From: Promicromonospora umidemergens
GTDB taxonomy: Bacteria > Actinomycetota > Actinomycetes > Actinomycetales > Cellulomonadaceae
DNA length: 64,000 bases
Direction of reading: 5' to 3'
Assembly (NCBI RefSeq): GCF_024171995.1
Contig: NZ_JAMTCT010000002.1
Coordinates: 248,001 to 312,000 of the forward strand
Shown: positions 25,139-32,538 of the stretch, in pieces
How the letters are laid out: each line of letters starts with the position of its first letter
Numbering within the stretch: the first letter of the stretch is position 1
The notes under the pieces: generated by a model
Database searches by the model: none
What the model was told of the DNA's origin: nothing
What the model saw: the letters and a program-made list of their open reading frames with translations, nothing else
Translations under genes and position numbers: made by a program

Positions 25139-25957
25139 TCAGCCCGGCATCCGGTTGAAGCTGCGGATGGTGCGGTCGAAGACCCGGGCCGGGGTGACGC
25201 GGTGCAGCGCGCTGATGGTTGCGGCGGTCCTGCCGGCGGTGCGCCGCAACTTGGGGTTGCGGTCGGTGGCGGCCGCGACGATCACCTTGGCGACGACGGC
25301 GGGGTCGTCGCCGTTGCTCGTGTTCTTCGCCAGCACCTCCTCGTAGTTGCGCCGTCCCGCCGCGTAGAGCGGCATCGGGGTGTCGGCCTGCACGCTGTGG
25401 GCCCCGAACGGGGTGTTGATCGGGCTGGGCTCGACGAGCAGGACCCGGACGCCGTACTCACGAACCTCGTGGTCCAGCGACTGGGCGTAGCCCTCGACCG
25501 CGTACTTGGTCGCTACGTAGAGCGCCATGAACGGGCTGGGGACGAACCCGCTGAGGGACGAGACGTTGATGATGCGGCCCTGCCGTTGCGCGCGCATGTG
25601 CGGCAGGACCTCCTTGGTCATCCGCATGACGCCGTAGACGTTGATGTCGAAGATGTCCCGCGTCTGGGCGTTCGAGAACTCCTCGGCCGCGCCCGTCGAG
25701 CCGACGCCGGCGTTGTTGACCAGGAGGTCGATGCGCCCGAACCGGTCGATCACCTGCTTGACCGCCGAAGCGACCGACTCGTCGCTGGTCACGTCGAGGT
25801 CCAGGTGGGTCACCCCGGCAGGCGCCGTGACACGTGCCGTGTCACGGCCGGTTCCGATCACCTCGAAACCCGCGGCGGAGAGTGCTATCGCTGCGGCCCT
25901 GCCGATGCCTGAGGTGGCGCCGGTCACGAGTGCGACCTGCTGTGCTGGTGTCATCAC
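25139..25957 (-). CDS. Short-chain dehydrogenase/reductase
   Basis: Classical SDR of 272 residues: cofactor loop TGATSGIGRAAA, NNAG in LLVNNAGVGSTG, catalytic Ser in INVSSLSGFV, and YVATKYAVEG with Tyr and Lys. The Asp in HLDLDVTSDES suggests NAD(P) handling typical of the family. The C-terminal PARVFDRTIRSFNRMPG resembles SDRs annotated as oxidoreductases of unknown alcohols or ketones. A dyad overlaps its promoter, so it is probably repressed by a neighbouring TetR protein. Confidence 0.88.
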   Translation of the reverse strand: MMTPAQQVALVTGATSGIGRAAAIALSAAGFEVIGTGRDTARVTAPAGVTHLDLDVTSDESVASAVKQVIDRFGRIDLLVNNAGVGSTGAAEEFSNAQTRDIFDINVYGVMRMTKEVLPHMRAQRQGRIINVSSLSGFVPSPFMALYVATKYAVEGYAQSLDHEVREYGVRVLLVEPSPINTPFGAHSVQADTPMPLYAAGRRNYEEVLAKNTSNGDDPAVVAKVIVAAATDRNPKLRRTAGRTAATISALHRVTPARVFDRTIRSFNRMPG

Positions 25958-25977
25958 GGGCTCCTTGAGGTTTTATA

Positions 25978-25997
25978 TTACGGTCATACGACCATAA
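25978..25997. promoter_or_regulatory. Inverted-repeat operator in the SDR promoter
   Basis: TTACGGTC-ATAC-GACCATAA is an 8-bp dyad with one mismatch, about 20 nt upstream of the SDR start and overlapping an AT-rich TAATAT/TATAAA stretch that could be its -10. A further half-site GGTCATAC occurs at 26043-26050. Likely bound by the TetR protein encoded at 24.4 kb or 26.1 kb. Confidence 0.5.
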
Positions 25998-26136
25998 GCC
26001 GCGGACACCCCCACGGCAAGACATGCTCAGAAATCAGATGATGGTCATACTCTGAACAGGTACCCACGGGTGGACCTGGCTGTTCGAGGATGAACGCCCT
26101 GACCAGCCAACGCGGATCACCCCTGGCTGACGACGC

Positions 26137-26757
26137 TCACGCCGGCGACGCCGGAACCCGCACCGCGATCCCCAGCAGCTCCCAGGCGCGCGTGGCCCTG
26201 CGCACCCGACCGGCCTGCCCCACCCCGGACAGCCCGCCGGTCACCATCGAGACGGCGAGCAGCAGGTCGTCCGGCGTCGTCCCGAGTGGAACCTCACCCG
26301 CCGTGAGCGCATCCTCCAGCCGGGTCCCCAGCACGACGGCGACCCGCTCACCCAGGGCGCCGAGACGCCCGTCGGGCGCTTCCGACCGGACCAGGTCCAC
26401 GAAGCCGACCGAGTCGACCGCGTGCCGGGTGACCAGCCCGAGCAGGTCGGGCAGTCCGGCGCCCGGCTCCGCCGCGAGCTGCTCGACAGCGGCCACCTGC
26501 TCCTCGAAGACCGCCACCACGAGGTCCAGCCGCTCCGGGAAGTGCCGGTAGAGGCTGCCCTGCCCGACGCCGGCTCGCTTGGCGACAGCGCTCAGCGGTG
26601 CGCTGGTCCCCACGGACCCGAAGACCTCGCGGGCCGCCGCCAGCAGAGCCGCCCGGCTGCCCGCCGCGGCACGCGGTCCGAGGTTGGGCGCTCCCCCGCG
26701 ACGCGCGGGGATGCGGGGAACGTCACCGCGTCGAGGGTCGCGAAGCACACCGGTCAT
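26137..26757 (-). CDS. TetR family transcriptional regulator, divergent from an SDR
   Basis: 206-residue repressor with HTH SRAALLAAAREVFGSVGTSAPLSAVAKRAGVGQGSLYRHFPERLDLVVAVFEEQ and a helical ligand domain. It is transcribed away from the SDR gene at 26820. The 62-nt gap contains a perfect 13-bp inverted repeat, so this is very probably the regulator of itself and that SDR. Confidence 0.9.
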   Translation of the reverse strand: MTGVLRDPRRGDVPRIPARRGGAPNLGPRAAAGSRAALLAAAREVFGSVGTSAPLSAVAKRAGVGQGSLYRHFPERLDLVVAVFEEQVAAVEQLAAEPGAGLPDLLGLVTRHAVDSVGFVDLVRSEAPDGRLGALGERVAVVLGTRLEDALTAGEVPLGTTPDDLLLAVSMVTGGLSGVGQAGRVRRATRAWELLGIAVRVPASPA

Positions 26758-26767
26758 GGTCCTATCC

Positions 26768-26797
26768 TAGGTACCGGACACCACTGTCCGGTACCTA
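26768..26797. promoter_or_regulatory. Perfect 13-bp inverted-repeat operator between TetR and SDR genes
   Basis: TAGGTACCGGACA and TGTCCGGTACCTA, separated by CCAC, form a perfect 30-bp dyad ten nt from the regulator start and 23 nt from the SDR start. Length and position fit a TetR-dimer operator covering both promoters. Confidence 0.8.
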
Positions 26798-26819
26798 TGT
26801 CCCCGGCCGAGGAGCACCC

Positions 26820-27851
26820 ATGGCACTGACCGTTCATTCCACCGTCGGCGAGTGGCTCGACCACCCCGTGGGCGGCCGGATCCTCGCCGGACTTCTCGCG
26901 CAGGGCGGCACCACGCCGGAGACCCTCTCCCCCGCTCGTGGCCTTCCGCTGGAGCAGCTCGTGGCCCTGTCAGGCGGCAAGCTCCCCGCCGAGGCGCTCG
27001 ACGCGCTGACGGCCGCGTACCGAGCCGCGGCACCGGACGAGGCCGCAGAGGCGGACGCCGACAACGAGCAGCCGACCGGCTGGGTGGAGCAGATCACTCC
27101 CGGCCGCTTCGCAGGCCAGACCGTCATCGTGACCGGCGCCGCGGCCGGCATCGGCAGGGCCGTCGCGTCCCGGGTGGCCCGCGAGGGCGGCCGGGTCGTC
27201 GCCGCCGACCTCTCCGGGGACAAGCTCGGCGAGCTCGTCGCCGCGCTCACCGACCTCCCCGCCGGCGCCGAGGTCGTACCGGTCGCCGGTGACATCTCCG
27301 ACCAGGCCGACGTCGCCCGCATCGTCCTGGCGGCGGGCGGCCGGATCGACGCGCTGGCCAACGTCGCCGGGATCATGGACGACATGTCGGCGATCCACGA
27401 GGTCGACGACGCCCTGTGGGAGCGCGTGCTGCGCGTGAACCTCGAGGGCACGATGCGACTCACCCGCGCCGTCGTCCCGCACATGCTGGAGGCGCGGGAA
27501 GGGCGCATCGTCAACGTCGCCTCCGAGGCAGGCCTGCGCGGCTCGGCCGCCGGCGTCGCCTACACCGCCTCCAAGCACGCGGTCGTCGGCCTGACCAGGT
27601 CGAGCGCCGTGATGTACGCGAAGCGCGGCATCCGGACCAACGCCGTGGCGCCGGGCGGCGTCGCAACGGGCATCCCCGTACCGGGCCAGGCGGAGTTCGG
27701 CGCCCCGGTCCTGCGACCCCACCAGGTCAACATCCTGAGCCTCGCGACGGCAGAGGAGCTCGCCGCCTCCATCACGTTCCTCCTGTCCAGGGACTCGGTG
27801 AACCTCAACGGGGCGGTCATCGCCTCGGACGGCGGCTGGTCAGCCGTCTGA
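26820..27851 (+). CDS. SDR family oxidoreductase with an extra N-terminal helical region
   Basis: 343 residues. The first ~90 (TVHSTVGEWLDHPVGGRILAGLL ... AAAPDEAAEADADNEQP) are helical and acidic, unlike an SDR, and resemble the small helical extension seen on some flavin- or SDR-type oxidoreductases. The SDR domain follows: TGAAAGIGRAVA, VAGDISDQADV, LANVAGIMDD, VNVASEAGLRG, YTASKHAVVG, and a C-terminal LNGAVIASDGGWSAV. GAGGAG precedes the ATG. Probably an alcohol dehydrogenase acting before the Baeyer-Villiger enzyme encoded 0.7 kb away (inference). Confidence 0.88.
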   Translation: MALTVHSTVGEWLDHPVGGRILAGLLAQGGTTPETLSPARGLPLEQLVALSGGKLPAEALDALTAAYRAAAPDEAAEADADNEQPTGWVEQITPGRFAGQTVIVTGAAAGIGRAVASRVAREGGRVVAADLSGDKLGELVAALTDLPAGAEVVPVAGDISDQADVARIVLAAGGRIDALANVAGIMDDMSAIHEVDDALWERVLRVNLEGTMRLTRAVVPHMLEAREGRIVNVASEAGLRGSAAGVAYTASKHAVVGLTRSSAVMYAKRGIRTNAVAPGGVATGIPVPGQAEFGAPVLRPHQVNILSLATAEELAASITFLLSRDSVNLNGAVIASDGGWSAV

Positions 27852-27869
27852 CGTCCTGGGCGCAGCCGT

Positions 27870-28349
27870 TCAGCCCTCGCCGGCCTTCCGGGCGTGCAGC
27901 CTGTCCAGCTCTGCGCGAACAGCGCTCATGCCCTGCGCCAGCGCCCGCAGGTCGTCGAGCGGGATCCGCACCAGGACGTCGTCGGCGAACTCCGGGCGCG
28001 CGGCGACCAGGCGCCGCATCGCGGAACGGCCGAGCTCGGTGGCGTGGATCCGGCGCACCCGCGCGTCGTGCGGGTCGGTCGAGCGTTCGACCATGTCCTG
28101 GGCCACGAGCCGGTCGAGCAGCCCGGACATCGAGGCCATGGAGACGCCGAACGACTCCGCGAGCCCGCTGCCCGTCATGCCCCCGTCGGTGGTGACCAGC
28201 ATGGTGAGGACCTTGAGCTGCTGGATCGTGAGCTCCACCGTGAGCAACGGGTTCAGGAGGGTGGGCAGAGCGCCGGTCTCGAACGCGATGCTGAGGTTCC
28301 GGATCCGCGCAGCCAGCTGTGCGCGCTCGGCGTCGCCGGTCTCTGTCAC
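27870..28349 (-). CDS. MarR family transcriptional regulator
   Basis: 159-residue winged-helix regulator: ELTIQQLKVLTMLVTTDGGMTGSGLAESFGVSMASMSGLLDRLVAQDMVERSTDPHDARVRRIHATELG is the MarR DNA-binding core with the wing DxRDxR-like segment. Convergent with the SDR gene and divergent from the Baeyer-Villiger monooxygenase gene, whose promoter carries a dyad. Likely controls that operon in response to an aromatic or alicyclic ligand. Confidence 0.9.
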   Translation of the reverse strand: MTETGDAERAQLAARIRNLSIAFETGALPTLLNPLLTVELTIQQLKVLTMLVTTDGGMTGSGLAESFGVSMASMSGLLDRLVAQDMVERSTDPHDARVRRIHATELGRSAMRRLVAARPEFADDVLVRIPLDDLRALAQGMSAVRAELDRLHARKAGEG

Positions 28350-28408
28350 GCCCCCACCGTAGTTCCTGGCGCGGCGTCCGGTCCTGTTCGTGCGCGGCCC
28401 ACGTATTT

Positions 28409-28427
28409 ACTTAGGGTCAGGTTAAGT
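28409..28427. promoter_or_regulatory. Candidate MarR operator before the monooxygenase
   Basis: ACTTA-GGGTCAGGT-TAAGT, a 5-bp dyad in the only AT-rich patch of the 195-nt divergent interval between the MarR and monooxygenase genes. MarR sites are usually short imperfect dyads, so this fits, but the arms are brief. Confidence 0.4.
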
Positions 28428-28544
28428 TTATGGTGGGCGGACCAACCGATCCACAGGCGTCTCGGGCTGGCGGCTGTGGGAGCCCCGCGCGACACGAGCG
28501 CCCCTGGCACGCACCGGCCCGGACGCGCGAGCGAGGGGCCAGGC

Positions 28545-30350
28545 ATGACGACTTCTTTCCAGGACGCCGCGACCACCGAGGAGCTGGACGTCGACGCGCT
28601 GCGCGCGAGGTACGCGGCGGAGCGGGACCGGCGCATCCGTCCGGACGGTGCCACCCAGTACCGGCGGGCCGCGGGCTCGTTCGGCTACTACGCCACGGAC
28701 CCCTACACGCCGCGGGCCGAGCGGGATCCGCTGACCGACTCCGTCGAGGTGCTGGTCATCGGTGGCGGGTTCGGTGGCCTGGTCACCGGTGCGCGCCTGC
28801 GCGAGGCCGGCGTCGAGAACCTGCGGATGATGGACGAGGCCGGCGACTTCGGCGGTACCTGGTACTGGAACCGCTACCCCGGCATCCACTGCGACATCCA
28901 GTCCTACGTGTACATGCCGCTCCTGGAGGAGGTCGGGTCCGTGCCGGAGTGGCGCTACGCGCCGGGGGAAGAGATCCGGCAGCACGCCGTGGCGATCGCC
29001 AGGAAGTTCGACCTGTATCGGGACGCGGTGTTCCACACCAGGGTGACGACACTGGTCTGGGACGAGGCGGCAGCTCAGTGGGTCGTCCAGACCGACCGCG
29101 GCGACCGCATGCGCGCGCGGTTCGTGATCACGTCCTCCGGCACGCTCACGGAACCCAAGCTCCCTGGCATCCCCGGGATCGAGACGTTCCGCGGCCACAC
29201 CTTCCACACGAGCCGGTGGGACTACGGCTATACCGAGGGCGACCAGTTCGGCGGGCTCACCGGGCTCGCCGACAAGCGGGTCGCCGTCGTCGGCACGGGC
29301 GCCACCGGCGTCCAGGTCATCCCGTTCGTCGCGCGCGACGCCGAGCACCTCTTCGTCTTCCAGCGCACGCCCTCATCCGTCGACGTGCGGGACAACCAGC
29401 CCACCGACCCGGCCTGGGCCGCGTCGCTGCGACCCGGCTGGCAGCAGGAACGCATGGACAACTTCCTGTCGGTCGTCTCCGGGGAACCCGTGGAGGAGGA
29501 CCTCACGGGGGACGGCTGGACGTCGACCGCCCAGCTGCAGCGCAAGGTCATCAGCGGCGCCGTCGACCTGAGCGTGTCCGACGAGGAGCGGGAGCGGATC
29601 GACGAGCTCGTCGACCTCGCCAAGATGAACGAGATCCGCGCCCGGGTCGACCAGGTGGTCACCGACCCCGCGACCGCCGAGCTGCTCAAGCCCTGGTACC
29701 GCTACATGTGCAAGCGCCCGACCTTCAGCGACGTCTACCTGCCGACGTTCAACCGGCCGAACGTCACGCTGGTGGACACCGCGGACCTCGGCGGGATCAC
29801 CCGGATGACCGAGACCTCGGTGGTCGTCGGGGACGTCGAGCACGAGGTCGACTGCGTCATCTTCGCCACCGGGTTCGAGGTTGGTGTCTCCGGCGTGATG
29901 TCCGGCACCATGCCAGTACGCGGCAGGGGCGGCCGCATGCTCCTGGACGCCTGGAGCCGCGGGCCCAGGACGCTGCACGGGTTCTACAGCAACGGCTTCC
30001 CGAACCTCTTCCACCTCGGTGCGGTGCAGAACGCGAACTCGGTGAACTTCGTGCACGTCCTGCAGGAGCAGGCAGAGCACATCGCCGCCGTCATCGCCGA
30101 GAGCCGTGCGGTCGGTGCCCGCTACGTCGAGCCGTCGGAGCGGGCCGAGTCCGACTGGGCGCGGACCATCCAGGACACCGCCCACGACCACAGCACGTTC
30201 CAGGCGGAGTGCACTCCCGGCTACTACAACCGGGAGGGCGCGGGCGTCGGCGGCAGCTTCTCCTACGGTCCCGGGCCCGTCGCGTTCCACCGCTTGCTGC
30301 GGGAATGGCGCGCGCACGAGCTGAACGACGTCCTGGTGACGGCGCAGTGA
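28545..30350 (+). CDS. Baeyer-Villiger flavin monooxygenase
   Basis: FAD/NADPH-dependent monooxygenase of 601 residues that inserts oxygen next to a ketone, giving an ester or lactone. FAD loop VLVIGGGFGGLVTGARL, then GGTWYWNRYPGIHCDI. The Baeyer-Villiger fingerprint FRGHTFHTSRWD is at residues 215-227. The NADPH loop is VAVVGTGATGVQVIPFV, and IFATGFE lies near the C-terminal third. Length fits the cyclododecanone/cyclopentadecanone-type group. Its TGA overlaps the start of the lactonase-like gene, so product and next enzyme are coupled. Confidence 0.93.
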   Translation: MTTSFQDAATTEELDVDALRARYAAERDRRIRPDGATQYRRAAGSFGYYATDPYTPRAERDPLTDSVEVLVIGGGFGGLVTGARLREAGVENLRMMDEAGDFGGTWYWNRYPGIHCDIQSYVYMPLLEEVGSVPEWRYAPGEEIRQHAVAIARKFDLYRDAVFHTRVTTLVWDEAAAQWVVQTDRGDRMRARFVITSSGTLTEPKLPGIPGIETFRGHTFHTSRWDYGYTEGDQFGGLTGLADKRVAVVGTGATGVQVIPFVARDAEHLFVFQRTPSSVDVRDNQPTDPAWAASLRPGWQQERMDNFLSVVSGEPVEEDLTGDGWTSTAQLQRKVISGAVDLSVSDEERERIDELVDLAKMNEIRARVDQVVTDPATAELLKPWYRYMCKRPTFSDVYLPTFNRPNVTLVDTADLGGITRMTETSVVVGDVEHEVDCVIFATGFEVGVSGVMSGTMPVRGRGGRMLLDAWSRGPRTLHGFYSNGFPNLFHLGAVQNANSVNFVHVLQEQAEHIAAVIAESRAVGARYVEPSERAESDWARTIQDTAHDHSTFQAECTPGYYNREGAGVGGSFSYGPGPVAFHRLLREWRAHELNDVLVTAQ

Positions 30351-31393
30351 CCGGCCACCGGTCCGGGTCCGCGCGCACGTCGGCCCTCCGGGCGCTCCCT
30401 GCGCTGGTGGGAGTCGGCCTGCTGCTCGGGTGCGCCGCGCCCGGCACGGCGGACGACGCCGGCGGGCGGCCCCACGAACCGGCGCCGGAGCGCACCGCGG
30501 AGCGCGTGCTCCAGGTGACCTCTGTCCACGAGTCGACGGGGATGACGCTGCTGGAGGGACCGACCTTCGGGCCGGACGGCAACCTGTACGTCGTCGACGT
30601 GACCGCCCCGGCCGGCGAGCCCAAGGTGCTGCGGGTCGACGTCGCGGAGCGTGCCGTCACCCCCGTCCTCACGGACGATGACAGCGCATACACGTCTGCA
30701 CAGTTCAGCCCGCACGACGGCCGGCTGTACCTCACCGACTTCGTCAGCGGCGGGATCGATACCGTCACCGCCGACGGCGAGGACCCGCGGACCTTCTTCT
30801 CCGGGGACGTCGACGGCCTGCCCATGCGGCCGGACGACGTGGCGTTCGACGAGTCCGGCAACCTCTACGTCACCGATACGACCGGCTACGCCGACCCGTC
30901 CTGGGAGCCGAAGGGCCGCATCGTACGGATCGATCGGGAGACGGCCGAACCGACGGTTCTCGCGCGCGATCTGCCAGCGCCCAACGGCATCTCGTTCAGC
31001 CCGGACTTCGCGAGCCTCTGGGTGAGCCACAACACCGGCAACCGGGTCGACTATCTGGGCCTCGACGACGACGGGACCGAGGTGACCACTGCCTACCCCG
31101 CTATCTACTTCAGCGGAGGGAAGAGCCAGGTCGACTCGACCGCCGTCGATGCCGCCGGGAACCTCTACCAGGGAGTTCACGGACAGGCGAAGGTCTTCGT
31201 CTACAGCCCGACCGGCGAGCTGCTCACCACGGTCTCCCTGCCGCACCGGACGAAGGGCCTGACCTCGGCGACCAACGTCGCGATCAGACCCGGTACCACC
31301 GACGCCTTCATGACGGTCAGCGGTTCGGCCGGCGGGTTCGTCTACGAGTTCGACGCGCTCGCCACCGGGATCCGCCAGTCCAACGGCGGGTGA
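30347..31393 (+). CDS. SMP-30/NHL-type beta-propeller lipoprotein, probable exported lactonase
   Basis: 348 residues starting at a GTG that overlaps the monooxygenase stop (GTGA). A signal with lipobox (LVGVGLLLGC, Cys near residue 28) predicts a lipoprotein on the outer membrane face. The propeller has repeated strands (EGPTFGPDGNLYVVDV, RPDDVAFDESGNLYVTDT, LPAPNGISFSPDFASLWVSHNTGNRV, VDAAGNLYQGVHGQAKVFVY), as in gluconolactonase/SMP-30 proteins with Glu, Asn and Asp metal ligands. Coupling to a Baeyer-Villiger enzyme suggests lactone hydrolysis, though the partner is cytoplasmic and this protein is exported. Confidence 0.82.
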   Translation: MTGHRSGSARTSALRALPALVGVGLLLGCAAPGTADDAGGRPHEPAPERTAERVLQVTSVHESTGMTLLEGPTFGPDGNLYVVDVTAPAGEPKVLRVDVAERAVTPVLTDDDSAYTSAQFSPHDGRLYLTDFVSGGIDTVTADGEDPRTFFSGDVDGLPMRPDDVAFDESGNLYVTDTTGYADPSWEPKGRIVRIDRETAEPTVLARDLPAPNGISFSPDFASLWVSHNTGNRVDYLGLDDDGTEVTTAYPAIYFSGGKSQVDSTAVDAAGNLYQGVHGQAKVFVYSPTGELLTTVSLPHRTKGLTSATNVAIRPGTTDAFMTVSGSAGGFVYEFDALATGIRQSNGG

Positions 31394-31569
31394 ACCGCGA
31401 GGAGCAGCGTGAGGGCGCAAAAGGCCGCGGACCCGTTCGTGTACCTCGACGCTCCGGCGACTCGCTCCCAAACAGAGAGGCATCCGCAACAGGTCGTTCC
31501 TGGTCCAGGCCCAGTTCCACCCCAACGAAGCACGGCTCTTCGAGACCGGCCCCCGAGCCAGCGGCGTCT

Positions 31570-31617
31570 CCCGCGAGTTCAGCAATTCTGAAGGCGGTTC
31601 GAGGCGGAACTCGCGGG
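31570..31617 (+). repeat. Left boundary repeat of the mercury island (candidate attachment site)
   Basis: CCCGCGAGTTC and GAACTCGCGGG are perfect 11-bp inverted arms separated by 26 nt beginning AGCAATTCTGA. The site at 39179-39225 has the same arms with few changes, the same 26-nt spacing, and AGGAATTCCGA after the first arm. It lies just outside the merR gene. 31394-31569 holds no recognisable gene. Confidence 0.6.
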
Positions 31618-31635
31618 TATAGCACTGATACCAGC

Positions 31636-32106
31636 CTACTTTGGCGGCGAGTTCCCGTAAGAGGTGGGTCTCGAGGTGTCAGCAGCGCGGTGCCCTGGGC
31701 CCGGTCCACTGCCGCGGGTGAGGATGTGGCAGATGTCGGTGTCGGTGCAGTCGGCGGGGTCGAGGTCGTTGCTGCGTGCGACGAGGTGTTCCAGCTCGTG
31801 TTCAAGGGCGGCGAGCTCGGCCTGTCGGGCGTGGACGGCGTCGAGCTTGGTGCGCAGCACGTTTGTCACATGGGTACAGGGTCGGTGGCCGTTGTCTCGC
31901 AGTTCGACGATGCTGCCGATCTCGACCAGGGTCAGGCCCGCTGCCTGGGCGTTGCGGATGAACTGAACACGGGCGAGGGCCGTGTCGTCGTAGGCGCGGT
32001 AGCCGTTGGCTTGGCGGCGCGGCTGGGGCAGGAGGCCCTGGCGTTCGTAGAACCGGATGGTCTGGGCGGGCAGGCCTACGGTGTCGGCGAGTTCTCCGAT
32101 CAGCAT
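31636..32106 (-). CDS. merR: MerR family metal-responsive regulator
   Basis: 156-residue regulator. The MerR HTH is IGELADTVGLPAQTIRFYERQGLLPQPRRQANGYRAYDD, followed by the dimer helix and cysteines at PCTHV and DCTDTDICHIL. The three-Cys pattern (one before the long helix, two near its end) is that of mercury and related soft-metal MerR proteins. It is transcribed away from the mer genes, with a classical MerR-type promoter in the gap. A C-terminal Pro/Ser-rich tail follows the metal loop. Confidence 0.88.
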   Translation of the reverse strand: MLIGELADTVGLPAQTIRFYERQGLLPQPRRQANGYRAYDDTALARVQFIRNAQAAGLTLVEIGSIVELRDNGHRPCTHVTNVLRTKLDAVHARQAELAALEHELEHLVARSNDLDPADCTDTDICHILTRGSGPGPGHRAADTSRPTSYGNSPPK

Positions 32107-32123
32107 CTGTTTAATCTACGCCC

Positions 32124-32155
32124 TTGACCTTGCAGTGCGGTGCAAGGTTTACGGT
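32124..32155 (+). promoter_or_regulatory. MerR-type promoter/operator for the mer genes
   Basis: TTGACC (-35, 32124-32129) and TACGGT (-10, 32150-32155) are separated by 20 nt, the overlong spacing that MerR activators correct by untwisting DNA. The spacer holds a perfect dyad ACCTTGCA-GTGCGG-TGCAAGGT (32127-32148). Transcription should begin almost at the ATG 32163, so the first transcript is probably leaderless. Confidence 0.85.
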
Positions 32156-32162
32156 CGTTGGT

Positions 32163-32462
32163 ATGGAGATCGTGCTGCAGTACTTCGACGGGTGCCCGAA
32201 CTGGAAGGTCGCCCAGGAACATCTCGAGGTCATCGCTGCCGAGCGGCCGGATATCACGGTGACTCGTCAGCTCGTCGAGACGTTCGACCAGGCCGAGCGG
32301 GTCGGTTTCCGTGGATCGCCGAGCATCCTGGTGGACGGCTCTGATCCGTTCGCCGACTCGGATGCCGGTATCGGGCTGGCGTGCCGCATCTATCAGACGC
32401 CGGACGGCCCGACCGGTGCTCCCACGCTCCGCCAGCTGCGCGCGGCACTCGAGCGTCCCTGA
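32163..32462 (+). CDS. Small thioredoxin-fold protein of the mer cluster
   Basis: 99 residues. The N-terminus VLQYFDGCPNWKVAQEHL has a single Cys where thioredoxins have CxxC, followed by GFRGSPSILVDGSDPFAD with the cis-Pro position and a helical end. Proteins of this type accompany, or are fused to, alkylmercury lyases in actinobacteria and may pass mercury or thiols between partners. First gene after the mer promoter, seven nt from its -10, with no ribosome-binding site. Role in mercury handling is inferred from context. Confidence 0.78.
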   Translation: MEIVLQYFDGCPNWKVAQEHLEVIAAERPDITVTRQLVETFDQAERVGFRGSPSILVDGSDPFADSDAGIGLACRIYQTPDGPTGAPTLRQLRAALERP

Positions 32463-32538
32463 GATCCCGACACCGCCCACCTCGACCGATGCCCCGGTGG
32501 ACCGCCCGGACCCGGGGTTGTCGAAGCAAGGAGAAGTT

